This document shows positions 1-9,400 of a stretch of DNA of 64,000 nt, in pieces. Position numbers and translations under genes: made by a program. Source of the DNA: Hyphomicrobiales bacterium (GTDB lineage: Bacteria > Pseudomonadota > Alphaproteobacteria > Rhizobiales > Beijerinckiaceae); NCBI GenBank assembly GCA_019075865.1, contig JAGXAN010000005.1:124001-188000 (forward strand), in the 5' to 3' direction. The notes beneath the pieces were generated by a model. That model worked only from the letters and a program-made list of their open reading frames with translations. It made no database searches and was not told the DNA's origin. Every line of letters starts with the position of its first letter. Position 1 is the stretch's first letter.

Positions 1-1319
1 AGCGCATGTTGCATGACGCCGTCCATGATAATCTGACCGGCCTGCCCAACCGTGCGCTGTTCTTTGACCGGCTGGAAGCGGCGCTGAATTTTGCGCGGGC
101 GGATAATTCGGTGCGTCCGGCGGTGCTGTGCATTGACATGGATCGCTTCAAGCAAATCAACGAAGCGGCCGGGCTTCCGGCAGGGGACGCCATTTTGCTG
201 GGCCTGGCCCGGCGTCTTGGTCGCCTGCTGAAGCCGCAAGATAGCCTGTCGCGCATTTCGGGCGACCAATTTGCGCTTTTGCTGGTTTCGGAAACCCAGA
301 ATGAGCAGGTTGTGCAACTGGCGGACACCGTGCGCCGCGCCATTGCTACGCCGGTGCAGGTGCGCAATTCGGAAATTGCCCTCACCGCTTCCATCGGGCT
401 TGCACTTTTTGATCCCAAGCTGCACCCCAAGCGCGAAGACATGCTGAAAGACGCAGAAATCGCCATGCGATTTGCCAAGCGCAGCGGCGGCAACCGCATT
501 GAAGTATTCCGCGCCGGCATGCGCGAAGACCGCTCGACCCGGCTGACGCTGGAAACCGATTTGCGCGGCGCGCTGGAGCGCAACGAGATCAAGGTACTGT
601 TTCAGCCGATTGTCCGGCTGGAAGACCGCACCATCGCCGGATTCGAAGCCTTGTTGCGCTGGGACCATCCGCGCCTTGGCCATATCAGCCCGGCCGATTT
701 CATCCCCATTGCGGAAGCGACCGGGTCCATCATCGAACTTGGCATTTTCGTGCTGGAGCGCTCCGCGCGTGAATTGGCCGCGTGGCAACAGGCTGTCGAT
801 GTCACGCCACCAATCTTTGCCAGCGTCAACATTTCCTCGCGGCAATTGCTGCGGCACGATCTGTTGCGCGACGTCAAAACCGTGCTCAGCCGCAACAAGG
901 TCACGCGCGGCACGCTGAAACTGGAGCTCACCGAGAGCCTGATCATGCAAAATCCGGAATTCGCCACGCAAATGCTCAGTCGCATCCGCGAATTGGGGGC
1001 CGGATTGTCACTGGATGATTTTGGCACCGGCTATTCGAGCCTCGCCTATTTGCAGCGATTCCCGTTTGATACAATCAAGATCGACAAATCATTCGTGCGC
1101 CAGAATGGCCGTGGCAACCGCCCCGTGCTGCTGCGCTCCATCGTTGCCATGGCGCATGACTTGAACATGGAAGTGGTCGCTGAAGGCATAGAGAGCGAGT
1201 CGGACGCCATTGAGCTCTATCAACTCGGCTGCGAATACGCCCAAGGCTATGCCTTTGGTGAGCCAATCAGCGCCATAGAAGCCCGCAAGCTCATGGGGGC
1301 CAGCGCCGCCGCCGCCTGA
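1..1319 (+). CDS. GGDEF-EAL domain protein, probable c-di-GMP phosphodiesterase (5' partial)
   Basis: The gene is cut by the window edge: the frame is open from base 3 and the first ATG (base 6) sits only a few residues before a GGDEF-domain start (HDNLTGLPNR), so an N-terminal sensory part probably lies upstream. The GGDEF domain (about residues 8-165) has SGDQF in place of the catalytic GGDEF loop, so cyclase activity is probably lost. The EAL domain (about 185-430) keeps EALLRW, ELTES, DDFGTGYSS, KIDKSFV and VAEGIES, which carry the metal-binding and catalytic residues. I infer a phosphodiesterase that lowers c-di-GMP. It converges on recQ with 12 bases between the two stop codons and no visible terminator. 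Confidence 0.9.
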   Translation, partial: RMLHDAVHDNLTGLPNRALFFDRLEAALNFARADNSVRPAVLCIDMDRFKQINEAAGLPAGDAILLGLARRLGRLLKPQDSLSRISGDQFALLLVSETQNEQVVQLADTVRRAIATPVQVRNSEIALTASIGLALFDPKLHPKREDMLKDAEIAMRFAKRSGGNRIEVFRAGMREDRSTRLTLETDLRGALERNEIKVLFQPIVRLEDRTIAGFEALLRWDHPRLGHISPADFIPIAEATGSIIELGIFVLERSARELAAWQQAVDVTPPIFASVNISSRQLLRHDLLRDVKTVLSRNKVTRGTLKLELTESLIMQNPEFATQMLSRIRELGAGLSLDDFGTGYSSLAYLQRFPFDTIKIDKSFVRQNGRGNRPVLLRSIVAMAHDLNMEVVAEGIESESDAIELYQLGCEYAQGYAFGEPISAIEARKLMGASAAAA

Positions 1320-1331
1320 CCGTCGAGGCCA

Positions 1332-3215
1332 TCAGGCAGCGTGGGCGGCAATAATGGCGAGGAAACGCGCGGCATAGGCTTTGACTTTTGCCTCGCCAAC
1401 GCCATGCACCTTGGCAAATTCCGCGACATTTTGCGGTGCCCGCACGGCCATTTCGATCAAGGTGCGATCATGAAAGATCACATAGGCTGGTATCTTTTGT
1501 TGCCGGGCGATTTCCCCGCGGCAGGCTTTCAGCGCCGCCAGCAACTGGGCTTGCACAATTGTCAGCCGCGCACCTGAAATCGTCATCGGCACGGCGACAT
1601 CACCCATCGCCACCGGGCTGGCACCATCCTGCAAGGCTTCCAGAATGGCGCGCGCTGCCTTACCGTCACGTTTGTTGGCCGATGGCTCCAGCGCCCGCAA
1701 TTCCAGTTCCGTCTCCTCGCGCAAAACGCTTGTGCCAAGTGCACTCAGGGCCCAGCCATCGCCGCTCTCGACATCCTGCACAATCAGGCCCGCCGCCTGT
1801 AATTGCGCATAAATGCGTGCCCAATCCTGCGTCGACAATTCTTTGCCGACCCCGAAGGTTGGCAACAAATCATGGCCATGTCGGCGAATGGCCTCGCTGA
1901 CGGTGCCGGTCAGGACATTGGCCAGATGACGCGGGTGAAAACGCCCCTGCGTGCGCAGCAACGCCGACATTGCCTTGCGCGCCAGCAACCGGCCATTGAA
2001 CATGGCGAACCCACCCTCGCAGATATCGCAATTGCCACAGGGCTGCGAGGCTTCGCCAAACGCCGCCAGCAGCGTTTGCCGACGGCACCGCGGCGTCTCG
2101 CACAAAGCCACCAGCGCATCCAGCTTGCGGGCCTCGATCTGGCGGCGCGCCACAGGGGCGTCGCTTTCCTGAATCTGGCGCTGGCGAAATTGAATATCCG
2201 CCTGATTGTAAAGGGTGAGCGTGTCGGCCGGCAAGCCATCGCGCCCGGCACGCCCGATTTCCTGATAATAGGCCTCAACGCTCGCTGGCAGGTTGGCATG
2301 GCAGACATAGCGCACATCCGGCTTGTCGATGCCCATGCCAAAGGCAATGGTTGCCACCATCACCACGCCGTCATTTTGCAAAAACTCATCCTGATTGGCG
2401 GTTCGCACATGCGATTCCAGGCCCGCGTGATAGGGCAAGGCCCAATGGCCCAATGCCCGCAACTGGGTGGCCAGCGAATCGACGCCCCGGCGCGAGGCGC
2501 AATAAACAATGCCGCTCTCGCCCTTGAATTCCGCCATTTTTCGCGCAATCTGCCCAATGCCCGCGTGGCGGCGTTGCATGGCAAGGCGCAGATTGGGGCG
2601 ATCGAACGAGTGCAGAAACTGCCGCGGCGGCCGGGAAAACAGCCGCGCCGCAATATCCGCCCGTGTCGGCGGATCCGCGGTGGCGGTGACGGCAATCGTC
2701 TGGCTTATGCCGATCATTTCGCCCCATTCGCGCAGGTTGCGGTATTCGGGGCGAAAATCATGTCCCCATTGCGAAACGCAATGCGCCTCATCAATCGCCA
2801 GCACATCGGCGCCGCCCTCACGCAGCAGCGCCTGCGTATCGGCACGCACCAACCGCTCGGGCGCAATATACAACAATCGCAACTGGCGGGCACGGATTTG
2901 CGCGGCAATGGCACTGTCCTCGGCGCTGGAATTGCTCGAATTGAACGCGGCTGCGGCAACGCCATTGTCGCGCAATTGCGCAACCTGGTCACGCATCAGC
3001 GCAATCAGGGGCGACACGACGATCGTCAGTCCCTTGCGCACCAGCGCCGGCAATTGATAGCACAGCGATTTGCCACTGCCGGTTGGCATCAGCGCCAGAA
3101 TATCTTGCCCGGCCAATGCCGCTTGCAGAATTTCGGCCTGCCCGGGGCGGAAGCTGTCAAACCCATAAACCGAGCCGAGCAGCTCTTTGGCCCTTTGCCA
3201 GTCTGCATCGCTCAC
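1332..3215 (-). CDS. recQ: ATP-dependent DNA helicase RecQ
   Basis: This is a 3'-5' superfamily 2 helicase of recombination and fork repair. Walker A is PTGSGKS (residues 44-50) and the Walker B box is DEAH (142-145), followed by the RecQ-specific aromatic-rich loop CVSQWGHDFRPEY. Four zinc-binding cysteines of the RQC region lie near residues 375-400 (CRRQTLL and CGNCDIC), then a winged helix, and an HRDC domain occupies the last 80 or so residues. The length of 627 aa is normal. The start is GTG at 3215 and shares bases with the TGA of the upstream ABC ATPase gene (GTGA), so the two are probably co-transcribed although their functions differ. Confidence 0.95.
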   Translation of the reverse strand: MSDADWQRAKELLGSVYGFDSFRPGQAEILQAALAGQDILALMPTGSGKSLCYQLPALVRKGLTIVVSPLIALMRDQVAQLRDNGVAAAAFNSSNSSAEDSAIAAQIRARQLRLLYIAPERLVRADTQALLREGGADVLAIDEAHCVSQWGHDFRPEYRNLREWGEMIGISQTIAVTATADPPTRADIAARLFSRPPRQFLHSFDRPNLRLAMQRRHAGIGQIARKMAEFKGESGIVYCASRRGVDSLATQLRALGHWALPYHAGLESHVRTANQDEFLQNDGVVMVATIAFGMGIDKPDVRYVCHANLPASVEAYYQEIGRAGRDGLPADTLTLYNQADIQFRQRQIQESDAPVARRQIEARKLDALVALCETPRCRRQTLLAAFGEASQPCGNCDICEGGFAMFNGRLLARKAMSALLRTQGRFHPRHLANVLTGTVSEAIRRHGHDLLPTFGVGKELSTQDWARIYAQLQAAGLIVQDVESGDGWALSALGTSVLREETELELRALEPSANKRDGKAARAILEALQDGASPVAMGDVAVPMTISGARLTIVQAQLLAALKACRGEIARQQKIPAYVIFHDRTLIEMAVRAPQNVAEFAKVHGVGEAKVKAYAARFLAIIAAHAA

Positions 3216-3964
3216 GGCGCGGCAACCAGCGACACATTCTCGGCCAAGCGATCTGCAATCTTTCGGCGCAAATCCGCCACCAGCATGGGATTGCTTCGGT
3301 CGAGCCGGATAACTTCCAGAATCCGGGCCGGGCGGGGAGATAGCACCAGCAATTGATCGGCCAGCGCCACGGCATCCAACAGGTCATGCGTCACCAGCAG
3401 CGTGGTCATTGCATGTTTGGCCACAAGTGCCGCCAGTTCTGCCCGCAACTTGCGCACCAGCGCCTCGTCGAGCGATACAAACGGTTCATCGAGCAACAAC
3501 AATTGCGGGGCCACCGCAAACGCCCGCGCAATCGCCACCCGCCGCGCCAAACCCAGCGACAATTCGCCGGGGAAGGACCGGGCGTGCTCATTCAGGCCCA
3601 ACGCCTGCAACAGATCGGCCAGTGCAGCCGCGCTGATGCCGGGCGCTACCAGCCGGATATTGGTCTCGACATCCCGCCATGCCAGCAGGCGCGGTTCTTG
3701 AAACACCATCGACAGACGCCCCGGCTGCGGCCGTGCAATCACGCCGTCATAATGCTTGTCGAGTCCGGCGATGATTCGCAAAAGTGTTGACTTTCCGCAC
3801 CCCGATGGGCCGATGATCGCCAGCGTCTCGCCGGCGTGCAAGGCAAATTCGATATTGTCGAGCACCACAACCTGCGCGCCAGCCCCCGCGCGCGTGTAAG
3901 TCTTGTTGTGCACGCGCACGTGCAAAACAGGCTTATCGGGAATTGGGCCGCCAGCGGGATGCAT
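3212..3964 (-). CDS. ABC transporter ATP-binding protein, taurine/nitrate/sulfonate type
   Basis: This is the cytoplasmic ATPase of an SsuB/TauB-type importer encoded with the permease and binding protein just upstream. Walker A is GPSGCGKSTL and Walker B is LLLLDEPFVSLD, with a switch histidine in LLVTHD. The ABC signature is LSLGLARR rather than the usual LSGGM or LSGGQ, a notable departure. The frame is open further upstream, but the extra 51 residues read as antisense-like low-quality sequence. ATG at 3964 gives a normal 250-residue protein and overlaps the permease gene by 32 bases. The substrate cannot be read from the sequence. Confidence 0.85.
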   Translation of the reverse strand: MHPAGGPIPDKPVLHVRVHNKTYTRAGAGAQVVVLDNIEFALHAGETLAIIGPSGCGKSTLLRIIAGLDKHYDGVIARPQPGRLSMVFQEPRLLAWRDVETNIRLVAPGISAAALADLLQALGLNEHARSFPGELSLGLARRVAIARAFAVAPQLLLLDEPFVSLDEALVRKLRAELAALVAKHAMTTLLVTHDLLDAVALADQLLVLSPRPARILEVIRLDRSNPMLVADLRRKIADRLAENVSLVAAP

Positions 3965-4670
3965 AGGTCTCAAAAGGTTGCACCAGAAATGTTTCGACCA
4001 GCAGCATAACAGCCACAAACACCAAGCCATAGGCCATAATCGTCGGCACATCAAAAAGCTGGAAAGCGGTGCCAAGCTCGAAGCCAACGCCATTGGAACG
4101 GCCAAGCAATTCGACAACCAGCACGATTTTCCATACCAGCGACAGCCCGGTTCGGGTGGCAGCCGCCAGATAGGGGGCGAGTTGCGGCAGAATCACGTGC
4201 CGAACCCGTCGCCCGAAAGGCATGGCAAACACCTCCGCCATCTCATCGAGGCCCGGGTCCAACGCCCGCGCGCCTTCGCGCAGGGTAACCGCCGCATTGG
4301 GCAATTTATTGAGTGCCACGGCACTGATGGCGGCGGTTTCCGTCAACCCAGCCCAGATATAGGCCAGCACGATGATTACCAGTGCCGGCAAATTCAGCAA
4401 TACCACCACCCACGGGTCGGCGATGCGATCCAGCCATCGCGAGCGCCCCATCGCAACGCCCAGAAGCGAGCCGAGCACCATGGCAATTCCGAACGCAATC
4501 GCCACCCGTGCCAGGGTAATCATCAATTGGCGCGGCATGTTGCCCGATACCGTCTCGCGCCAGAAAACGCCCGCCACCACCAATGGCGAGGGCAGCAATT
4601 GCGCGCCGGCAAAATGGGCCCCGATCTGCCAGGCAAGCACAAGGCTGAGCAGCGAAAGAAGCCGGGTCAC
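3933..4670 (-). CDS. ABC transporter permease, taurine/nitrate/sulfonate type
   Basis: This integral membrane subunit has 245 residues and about six hydrophobic segments. It carries the binding-protein-dependent permease EAA loop (DEMAEVFAMPFGRRVRHVIL) that contacts the ATPase. The start is GTG at 4670, seven bases from the last base of the binding-protein gene's stop codon. Gene order (binding protein, permease, ATPase) and the tight spacing mark a complete importer operon. The family includes SsuC, TauC and NrtB, and sequence alone does not separate sulfonate, nitrate or thiamin-precursor specificity. Confidence 0.88.
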   Translation of the reverse strand: MTRLLSLLSLVLAWQIGAHFAGAQLLPSPLVVAGVFWRETVSGNMPRQLMITLARVAIAFGIAMVLGSLLGVAMGRSRWLDRIADPWVVVLLNLPALVIIVLAYIWAGLTETAAISAVALNKLPNAAVTLREGARALDPGLDEMAEVFAMPFGRRVRHVILPQLAPYLAAATRTGLSLVWKIVLVVELLGRSNGVGFELGTAFQLFDVPTIMAYGLVFVAVMLLVETFLVQPFETYASRWRPNSR

Positions 4671-4676
4671 GCCAAT

Positions 4677-5654
4677 CTAGCTCCCCGGCCCTTGCAAATA
4701 GAAGGTGCCGGGGTCCAATTTCGGGGCGGAGCCGACCAGACGCGCGCCACCGGTATCGGCCAGCACCTGATACAGCACTTGCGCATCCTTCTCTTCATCA
4801 GGAATGGGGCGATGCGGAATGCCGGCGCTATATTCGGTTCGGAATATCGCCTGCGTCGCAGCATCCGGCGCGCCTATTTTCGGGCCAATCTGCGCCCATA
4901 TCTGCGGTGATCCGGCCAATATCCGCTTGGCCTGCGCCGTCATTTGCAAGAACCGGTTAAGCGCATCGTGATGCGATTTGGCAAAATCACTGGAAAAAGC
5001 ATAGCCAAGCATTGCCACTGGCGCTTTGGCACCCAGCGCGGTTTCCACCTGCGCCATGGTCAGCAACGTCCTGAATTCATGTGCGCGCAACGCCGCGCTG
5101 AAATTCCAGTAATTGAGAATGGCGTCGGCCTCACCCTGCAACGCCTTCTGTTGCAGCAGGGGCGGCGCCCCAAACAGCAATTGCGCCTGCATTTTCAGGT
5201 CAACGCCTGACTTTTTGGCATAGGCTTGCATCATGAGCCAGCTCTTGTCGATCGGCCCGCCGGCCACCGCCAGTTTACGGCCCTTGAGATCCTGGATGTT
5301 GGCAATGGTCGAATTGGCCGGCACCATCACCGCACCGACGGCGGAGGAATAGGGATAGAATTTCAACTTCTTGCCCATGGCGCGCTCGCGGGACACGAAC
5401 AGCCAGTCCGAGACGATGATATCCGCCTTGCCACCCAGCAGCGCTATCTTGAGCGCCTCGGGCGTGGCCAACGTCTCAATCTGCAAATCCAGCCCGGCGG
5501 CCTTTGCCAGCCCCCGGCTTTGCGCCACGTCCAATTCCCATGCCACCGTGCCGGTTTTTTGGATGGCGAGCCGCACCACATCATCTGCCAACGACGCTCG
5601 ACCTTGCAAAAACAGGGCAAATATAATGGCCATTAGACGAAAAGGCTGCGACAT
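4677..5654 (-). CDS. ABC transporter periplasmic substrate-binding protein (NMT1/SsuA/TauA-like)
   Basis: This is the periplasmic receptor for the importer encoded downstream on the same strand. ATG at 5654 follows a clear GGAG ribosome site and starts a signal peptide (MSQPFRLMAIIFALFLQG, cleavage near SLADD). An upstream in-frame start would add 26 residues with no signal-like character. Features of the NMT1/SsuA fold include KADIIVSDWLFVSRERAMGK and LKGRKLAVAGGPIDKS. The ligand is unknown. The gene diverges from the cytochrome c gene across about 180 bases, so the two may share control. Confidence 0.82.
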   Translation of the reverse strand: MSQPFRLMAIIFALFLQGRASLADDVVRLAIQKTGTVAWELDVAQSRGLAKAAGLDLQIETLATPEALKIALLGGKADIIVSDWLFVSRERAMGKKLKFYPYSSAVGAVMVPANSTIANIQDLKGRKLAVAGGPIDKSWLMMQAYAKKSGVDLKMQAQLLFGAPPLLQQKALQGEADAILNYWNFSAALRAHEFRTLLTMAQVETALGAKAPVAMLGYAFSSDFAKSHHDALNRFLQMTAQAKRILAGSPQIWAQIGPKIGAPDAATQAIFRTEYSAGIPHRPIPDEEKDAQVLYQVLADTGGARLVGSAPKLDPGTFYLQGPGS

Positions 5655-5694
5655 TTTAACTCCGGAAACAATGCACCATTGCTGGCGCCCACAC

Positions 5695-5723
5695 TTGACA
5701 CTTCGGAACAACGGCCATTTAAC
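5695..5723 (+). promoter_or_regulatory. Candidate sigma-70 promoter for the cytochrome c gene
   Basis: TTGACA at 5695-5700 and TTTAAC at 5718-5723 are 17 bases apart, about 115 bases before the cytochrome c start. The -35 is a perfect match and the -10 only 4 of 6. Confidence 0.35.
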
Positions 5724-5838
5724 TATAGTCACTTAAGACGAGGCTAGGCAATGCACCATATTGGGGAGCATAAGCTTGGGTTTTCCGTTTTTGAGTCACA
5801 AAAATTAAGCGAGCTTCGCATACCGGAAGGATCAAAAT

Positions 5839-6246
5839 ATGTTCTCAAAAATGCGCATTTCCATGTTGGTAGCCTCATTCGCCTTCCTGGCGTCGGTGGG
5901 TGCAGCCAATGCTGCCGGCGACCCGGCGGCCGGCGAGAAAGTATTCGCCAAATGCCACATTTGCCATCAGGTCGGCCCCACGGCCAAAAGCGCCATCGGC
6001 CCGGAATTGAACGGCCTCATTGGCCGTCACAGCGGCTCGGTTGAAGGCTATGCCTATTCGGATGCCAACAAGAACTCTGGTATTGTCTGGGACGTGCCCA
6101 CGCTTGAAGTTTATTTGAAGAACCCGCGCGCGAAGGTGCCCGGTACCAAGATGATGTTCCCCGGCCTGCAAAAGCAGTCGGACATTGATGATGTCATTGC
6201 CTATCTCTCGCAATTTGATGCCAAAGGCGAGATGGTCAAGAAGTAA
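5839..6246 (+). CDS. Class I cytochrome c (c2/c550-like), periplasmic
   Basis: This is a small periplasmic electron carrier. The signal peptide (MFSKMRISMLVASFAFLASV) is cleaved near residue 25-26. Haem c is bound at CHICH (residues 39-43) and the distal ligand is probably a methionine in GTKMMFPG near residue 102. The final helix DIDDVIAYLSQF is typical of the family, and 135 aa is the normal precursor length. A good ribosome site (GGAAGGAT) precedes the ATG, and a strong hairpin terminator follows, so it is monocistronic. Likely partners are the bc1 complex, terminal oxidases or periplasmic dehydrogenases. Nothing local identifies the donor. Confidence 0.92.
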   Translation: MFSKMRISMLVASFAFLASVGAANAAGDPAAGEKVFAKCHICHQVGPTAKSAIGPELNGLIGRHSGSVEGYAYSDANKNSGIVWDVPTLEVYLKNPRAKVPGTKMMFPGLQKQSDIDDVIAYLSQFDAKGEMVKK

Positions 6247-6267
6247 TCTTGGCTACCACGGTATTGA

Positions 6268-6302
6268 AAGCCTTCGGAGCCATCCGGAGGCTTTTTTGTT
6301 TG
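6268..6302 (+). terminator. Rho-independent terminator after the cytochrome c gene
   Basis: An 11-base stem (AAGCCTTCGGA with TCCGGAGGCTT, one G-U pair) and a 4-base loop are followed by a T run, about 20 bases after the cytochrome stop codon. Confidence 0.9.
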
Positions 6303-6421
6303 GGAACAACCTTGCGTTTATCAACAGCGCGCATGGCCAAAAGCTTGATTTTTGAGTACTTTCATGGCCCACTATTTTTGACATTTAACGCAAATTCCGG
6401 CTTGCAGAGGGAGGTGCGCAC

Positions 6422-9400
6422 GTGAAATTTCACAAATTGCGCCTCGCGGGCTTCAAATCCTTCGTCGACGCCTCTGATTTCTGGATCGAGCCGGGTCTGA
6501 CAGGCGTCGTCGGGCCCAACGGTTGCGGCAAATCCAACCTGGTGGAAGCGCTGCGCTGGGTCATGGGTGAAAATTCCTATAAGAACATGCGCGCCTCGGG
6601 CATGGACGATGTCATATTTTCAGGCTCGGCCAAGCGGCCAGCCCGAAATATTGCCGAGGTCGTCATCGTCCTCGACAATTCGGCCCGCACCGCCCCTGCC
6701 GCCTTCAACAGCACGGACCAAATTGAAGTCTCGCGGCGCATAACCCGTGAGGAAGGCTCCAGCTACAAGATCAATGGCCGCGAAGTGCGCGCCCGCGATG
6801 TGCAATTGCTGTTTGCCGACGCCTCCTCGGGTGCGCGCTCGCCCGCCATGGTGCGCCAGGGCCAGATCGGCGAAATCATCAACGCCAAGCCACCGGCACG
6901 CCGGCGCATTCTGGAAGAGGCGGCGGGCGTTTCCGGCCTGCACTCGCGCCGTCATGAAGCCGAATTGCGCCTGAAAGCGGCGGAAGCCAATTTACTGCGG
7001 CTGGAAGACGTGCTCAACCAGTTCGGCACCCAGATCGACAGCCTGCGCCGCCAGGCCCGCCAAGCCGAGCGCTATCGCGGGCTGGGCGAAGAAATCCGCA
7101 AGGCCGAGATGGTCTCTTATTGCCTGCAATGGCAGGAAACTCTCGGTCAGGCGAGCGAGGCCGAGCGCGCGGTCAATGACAACCTGCGGCGCGTGGCGGA
7201 ATTGACCGTGGCCCAAAACGAGGCCGCCCGCCTGCAGGCAATCGCGGCCCATGAAATGCAGCCGCTGCGCGATACCGAGGCGCAAAATCTGGCGCAGGTG
7301 CAGCGTCTGGTGCTGGAGCGCGAAGCGTTGGACGGCGAGGAGCAACGCCAGAAACTGCGCATCGCCGAACTGGAACAGCGCGCCCGGCAAATGGCCGAAG
7401 ACGCCAACCGCGAGCGCGCCCGCATCGAGGACGCGCGCAACATGCTGGCGCGCCTTGCAGCCGAATCGCAGAACATCGAAGCGGCAAACCTGGGCGCGGC
7501 GGCGACCCACGCGCAGGCCAAGGCAGAAGTCGAGGCGGCGACGGCGGCGCTTGCCATCGCCGAAGCCGAACATGACAAGGCGCAAAGCGCCCTTGCCGAT
7601 CTCACCGCCCGGCGGCGCTCGCTGGAGACCCGGGCACGCGACGAACTGGCCCATCTGACCCGGCTGACGGCTGAAACGACGCAGGTGCAGGCTGAATGGA
7701 CCCAATTGAACACCCGCATCGGCAGCGAAGCCGAAATTGATGCGCTGCAGGCCAGCGTCCAGCAAGCCAAACTTCAGCAACAGCAATGCGAGGCCGCGGT
7801 TTTGGTCGCCGAGCAGCAATTGACTCTCGCAAGGCGCGATGAAAGCGCGCTGCGCGGCCCCGCCAGTGAAGCCGAGCGCAACGCCCAGCGCATCGACACG
7901 GAATTGCGCACCTTGCAGAAATTGCTGGCGAGCCCGCTCAATGCGCGCTTCACGCCGATTGTCGATCAATTGCAGGTCACGCCCGGCTTTGAAATTGCGC
8001 TGGTTGCCGCGCTTGGCGACGACCTGGATGCTTGCGCTGAAGCAGCGGCACCGGTGCATTGGCGCGAGACGCAAGTGGAGGCGGATGCGGCCGACCCGGC
8101 CCTGCCCGAGGGCGCATTACCCATGGCAGACAAGGTGCGCGCGCCCAGGGCGCTGCTGCGACGCTTGAACCAGATTGGCATTGTCAGCCGTGATCAAGGC
8201 GCGTCGTTGCAATTGCAATTGAAGCCGGGCCAAAGGCTGGTTTCGCGCGAAGGCGACCTTTGGCGGTGGGATGGGTTTTGCGCCGCCGCCGAGGCCCCAA
8301 GCCCCGCCGCCCGCCGCCTCGCCGAGCGCAATCGTCTGGCCCAACTCAGCGAACAGGCGCAACTTGCCGCGCAAATGGCCCGCGCGGCGCAGACGGCTTT
8401 GGCCCAGGCCAGTGGGGCCAGCCGCAATGCCAGCCAGACCGAAGCACAAAGCCGCAGCGCGCACCGCGAAGCCGCACGGTTGCTGGATGGCGCCCGCGAA
8501 AAGCTCAGCCAGGCCGAGCGCCAGCGCGCCCAGCACGCGGGCCGGCTCGCCGCGTTGGCCGAGGCGCGCAATCGCCTGACGCTGGCCAAGACAGAAGCCG
8601 CAACGCGCGCTAAGCAGGCCCAACAGGAATTGACCGCCCTTTCACAAACCACCGGCGAAGCCGAGCAATTGGGCCAAGCCCATGCGCTTGCGCGCGCCCA
8701 ACTGGCACAAAACCGCGCCAGCCTGAGCCAAGCGCAGGGCCACTTGCAAGCCTTGACGCACGAGGCCGCCCAACGCGCCGCCCGCCAGATCACGCTGCAA
8801 AAGGACCTTGCCGACTGGCGGGAGCGACAGACCAAAGCCACCGCCAGCGCCGCCGAATTTGCCCGCCGCGCGCTGGAATTGCAGACTGAACTGGATGAAA
8901 CGGCGGCGGCACCCGACGCGTTCTTGCTACGCCGACGCGCCCTCATGCAAGCCATAGATACCGCGCAAGAGCAGCTCAAGAGCACTGGAGATGCCCGCGC
9001 TCTGGGTGAAGCCCGCCTCGCGCAGGCCGATCGTCACGCCAGAAAGGCATTGGAAGAAATGAGCGCGGCGCGTGAGGAAGCCGCCCGCGCCGGTGCCAAT
9101 TTCGAAGCCCGCCAGGCCCGCCGCGATGAATTATTGACGACCATCCAGACCGAACTCGACATGACGCCCGCCACCCTGTTTGCCCAGACCGGTTTCAAGC
9201 CGGGCGGCCCCCTGCCGGACCGCGAGGCTCTGGAGCGCAAGCTGGAGGGTCTGCGCGCCGACCGGGATCGGCTGGGCGCGGTCAATCTGCGCGCCAATCT
9301 TGAACTCGACGAAATGGAAACCGCCAAGACCGCATTGGCGGCGGAGCGGGATGACCTGATCGAGGCGATCAAGCGCCTTCGCCAAGCCATCGCCAACCTG

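Noticed and set aside
1803-3356. Long plus-strand open frame (about 517 codons) opposite recQ
   Set aside because: It is antisense to clear helicase motifs, rich in Arg, Gln and His as expected of a GC-rich shadow frame, and shows no domain or ribosome site.
3965-4117. Longer N-terminus for the ABC ATPase starting at 4117
   Set aside because: The extra 51 residues lie wholly within the permease gene, look like out-of-frame translation, and would give an overlong family member.
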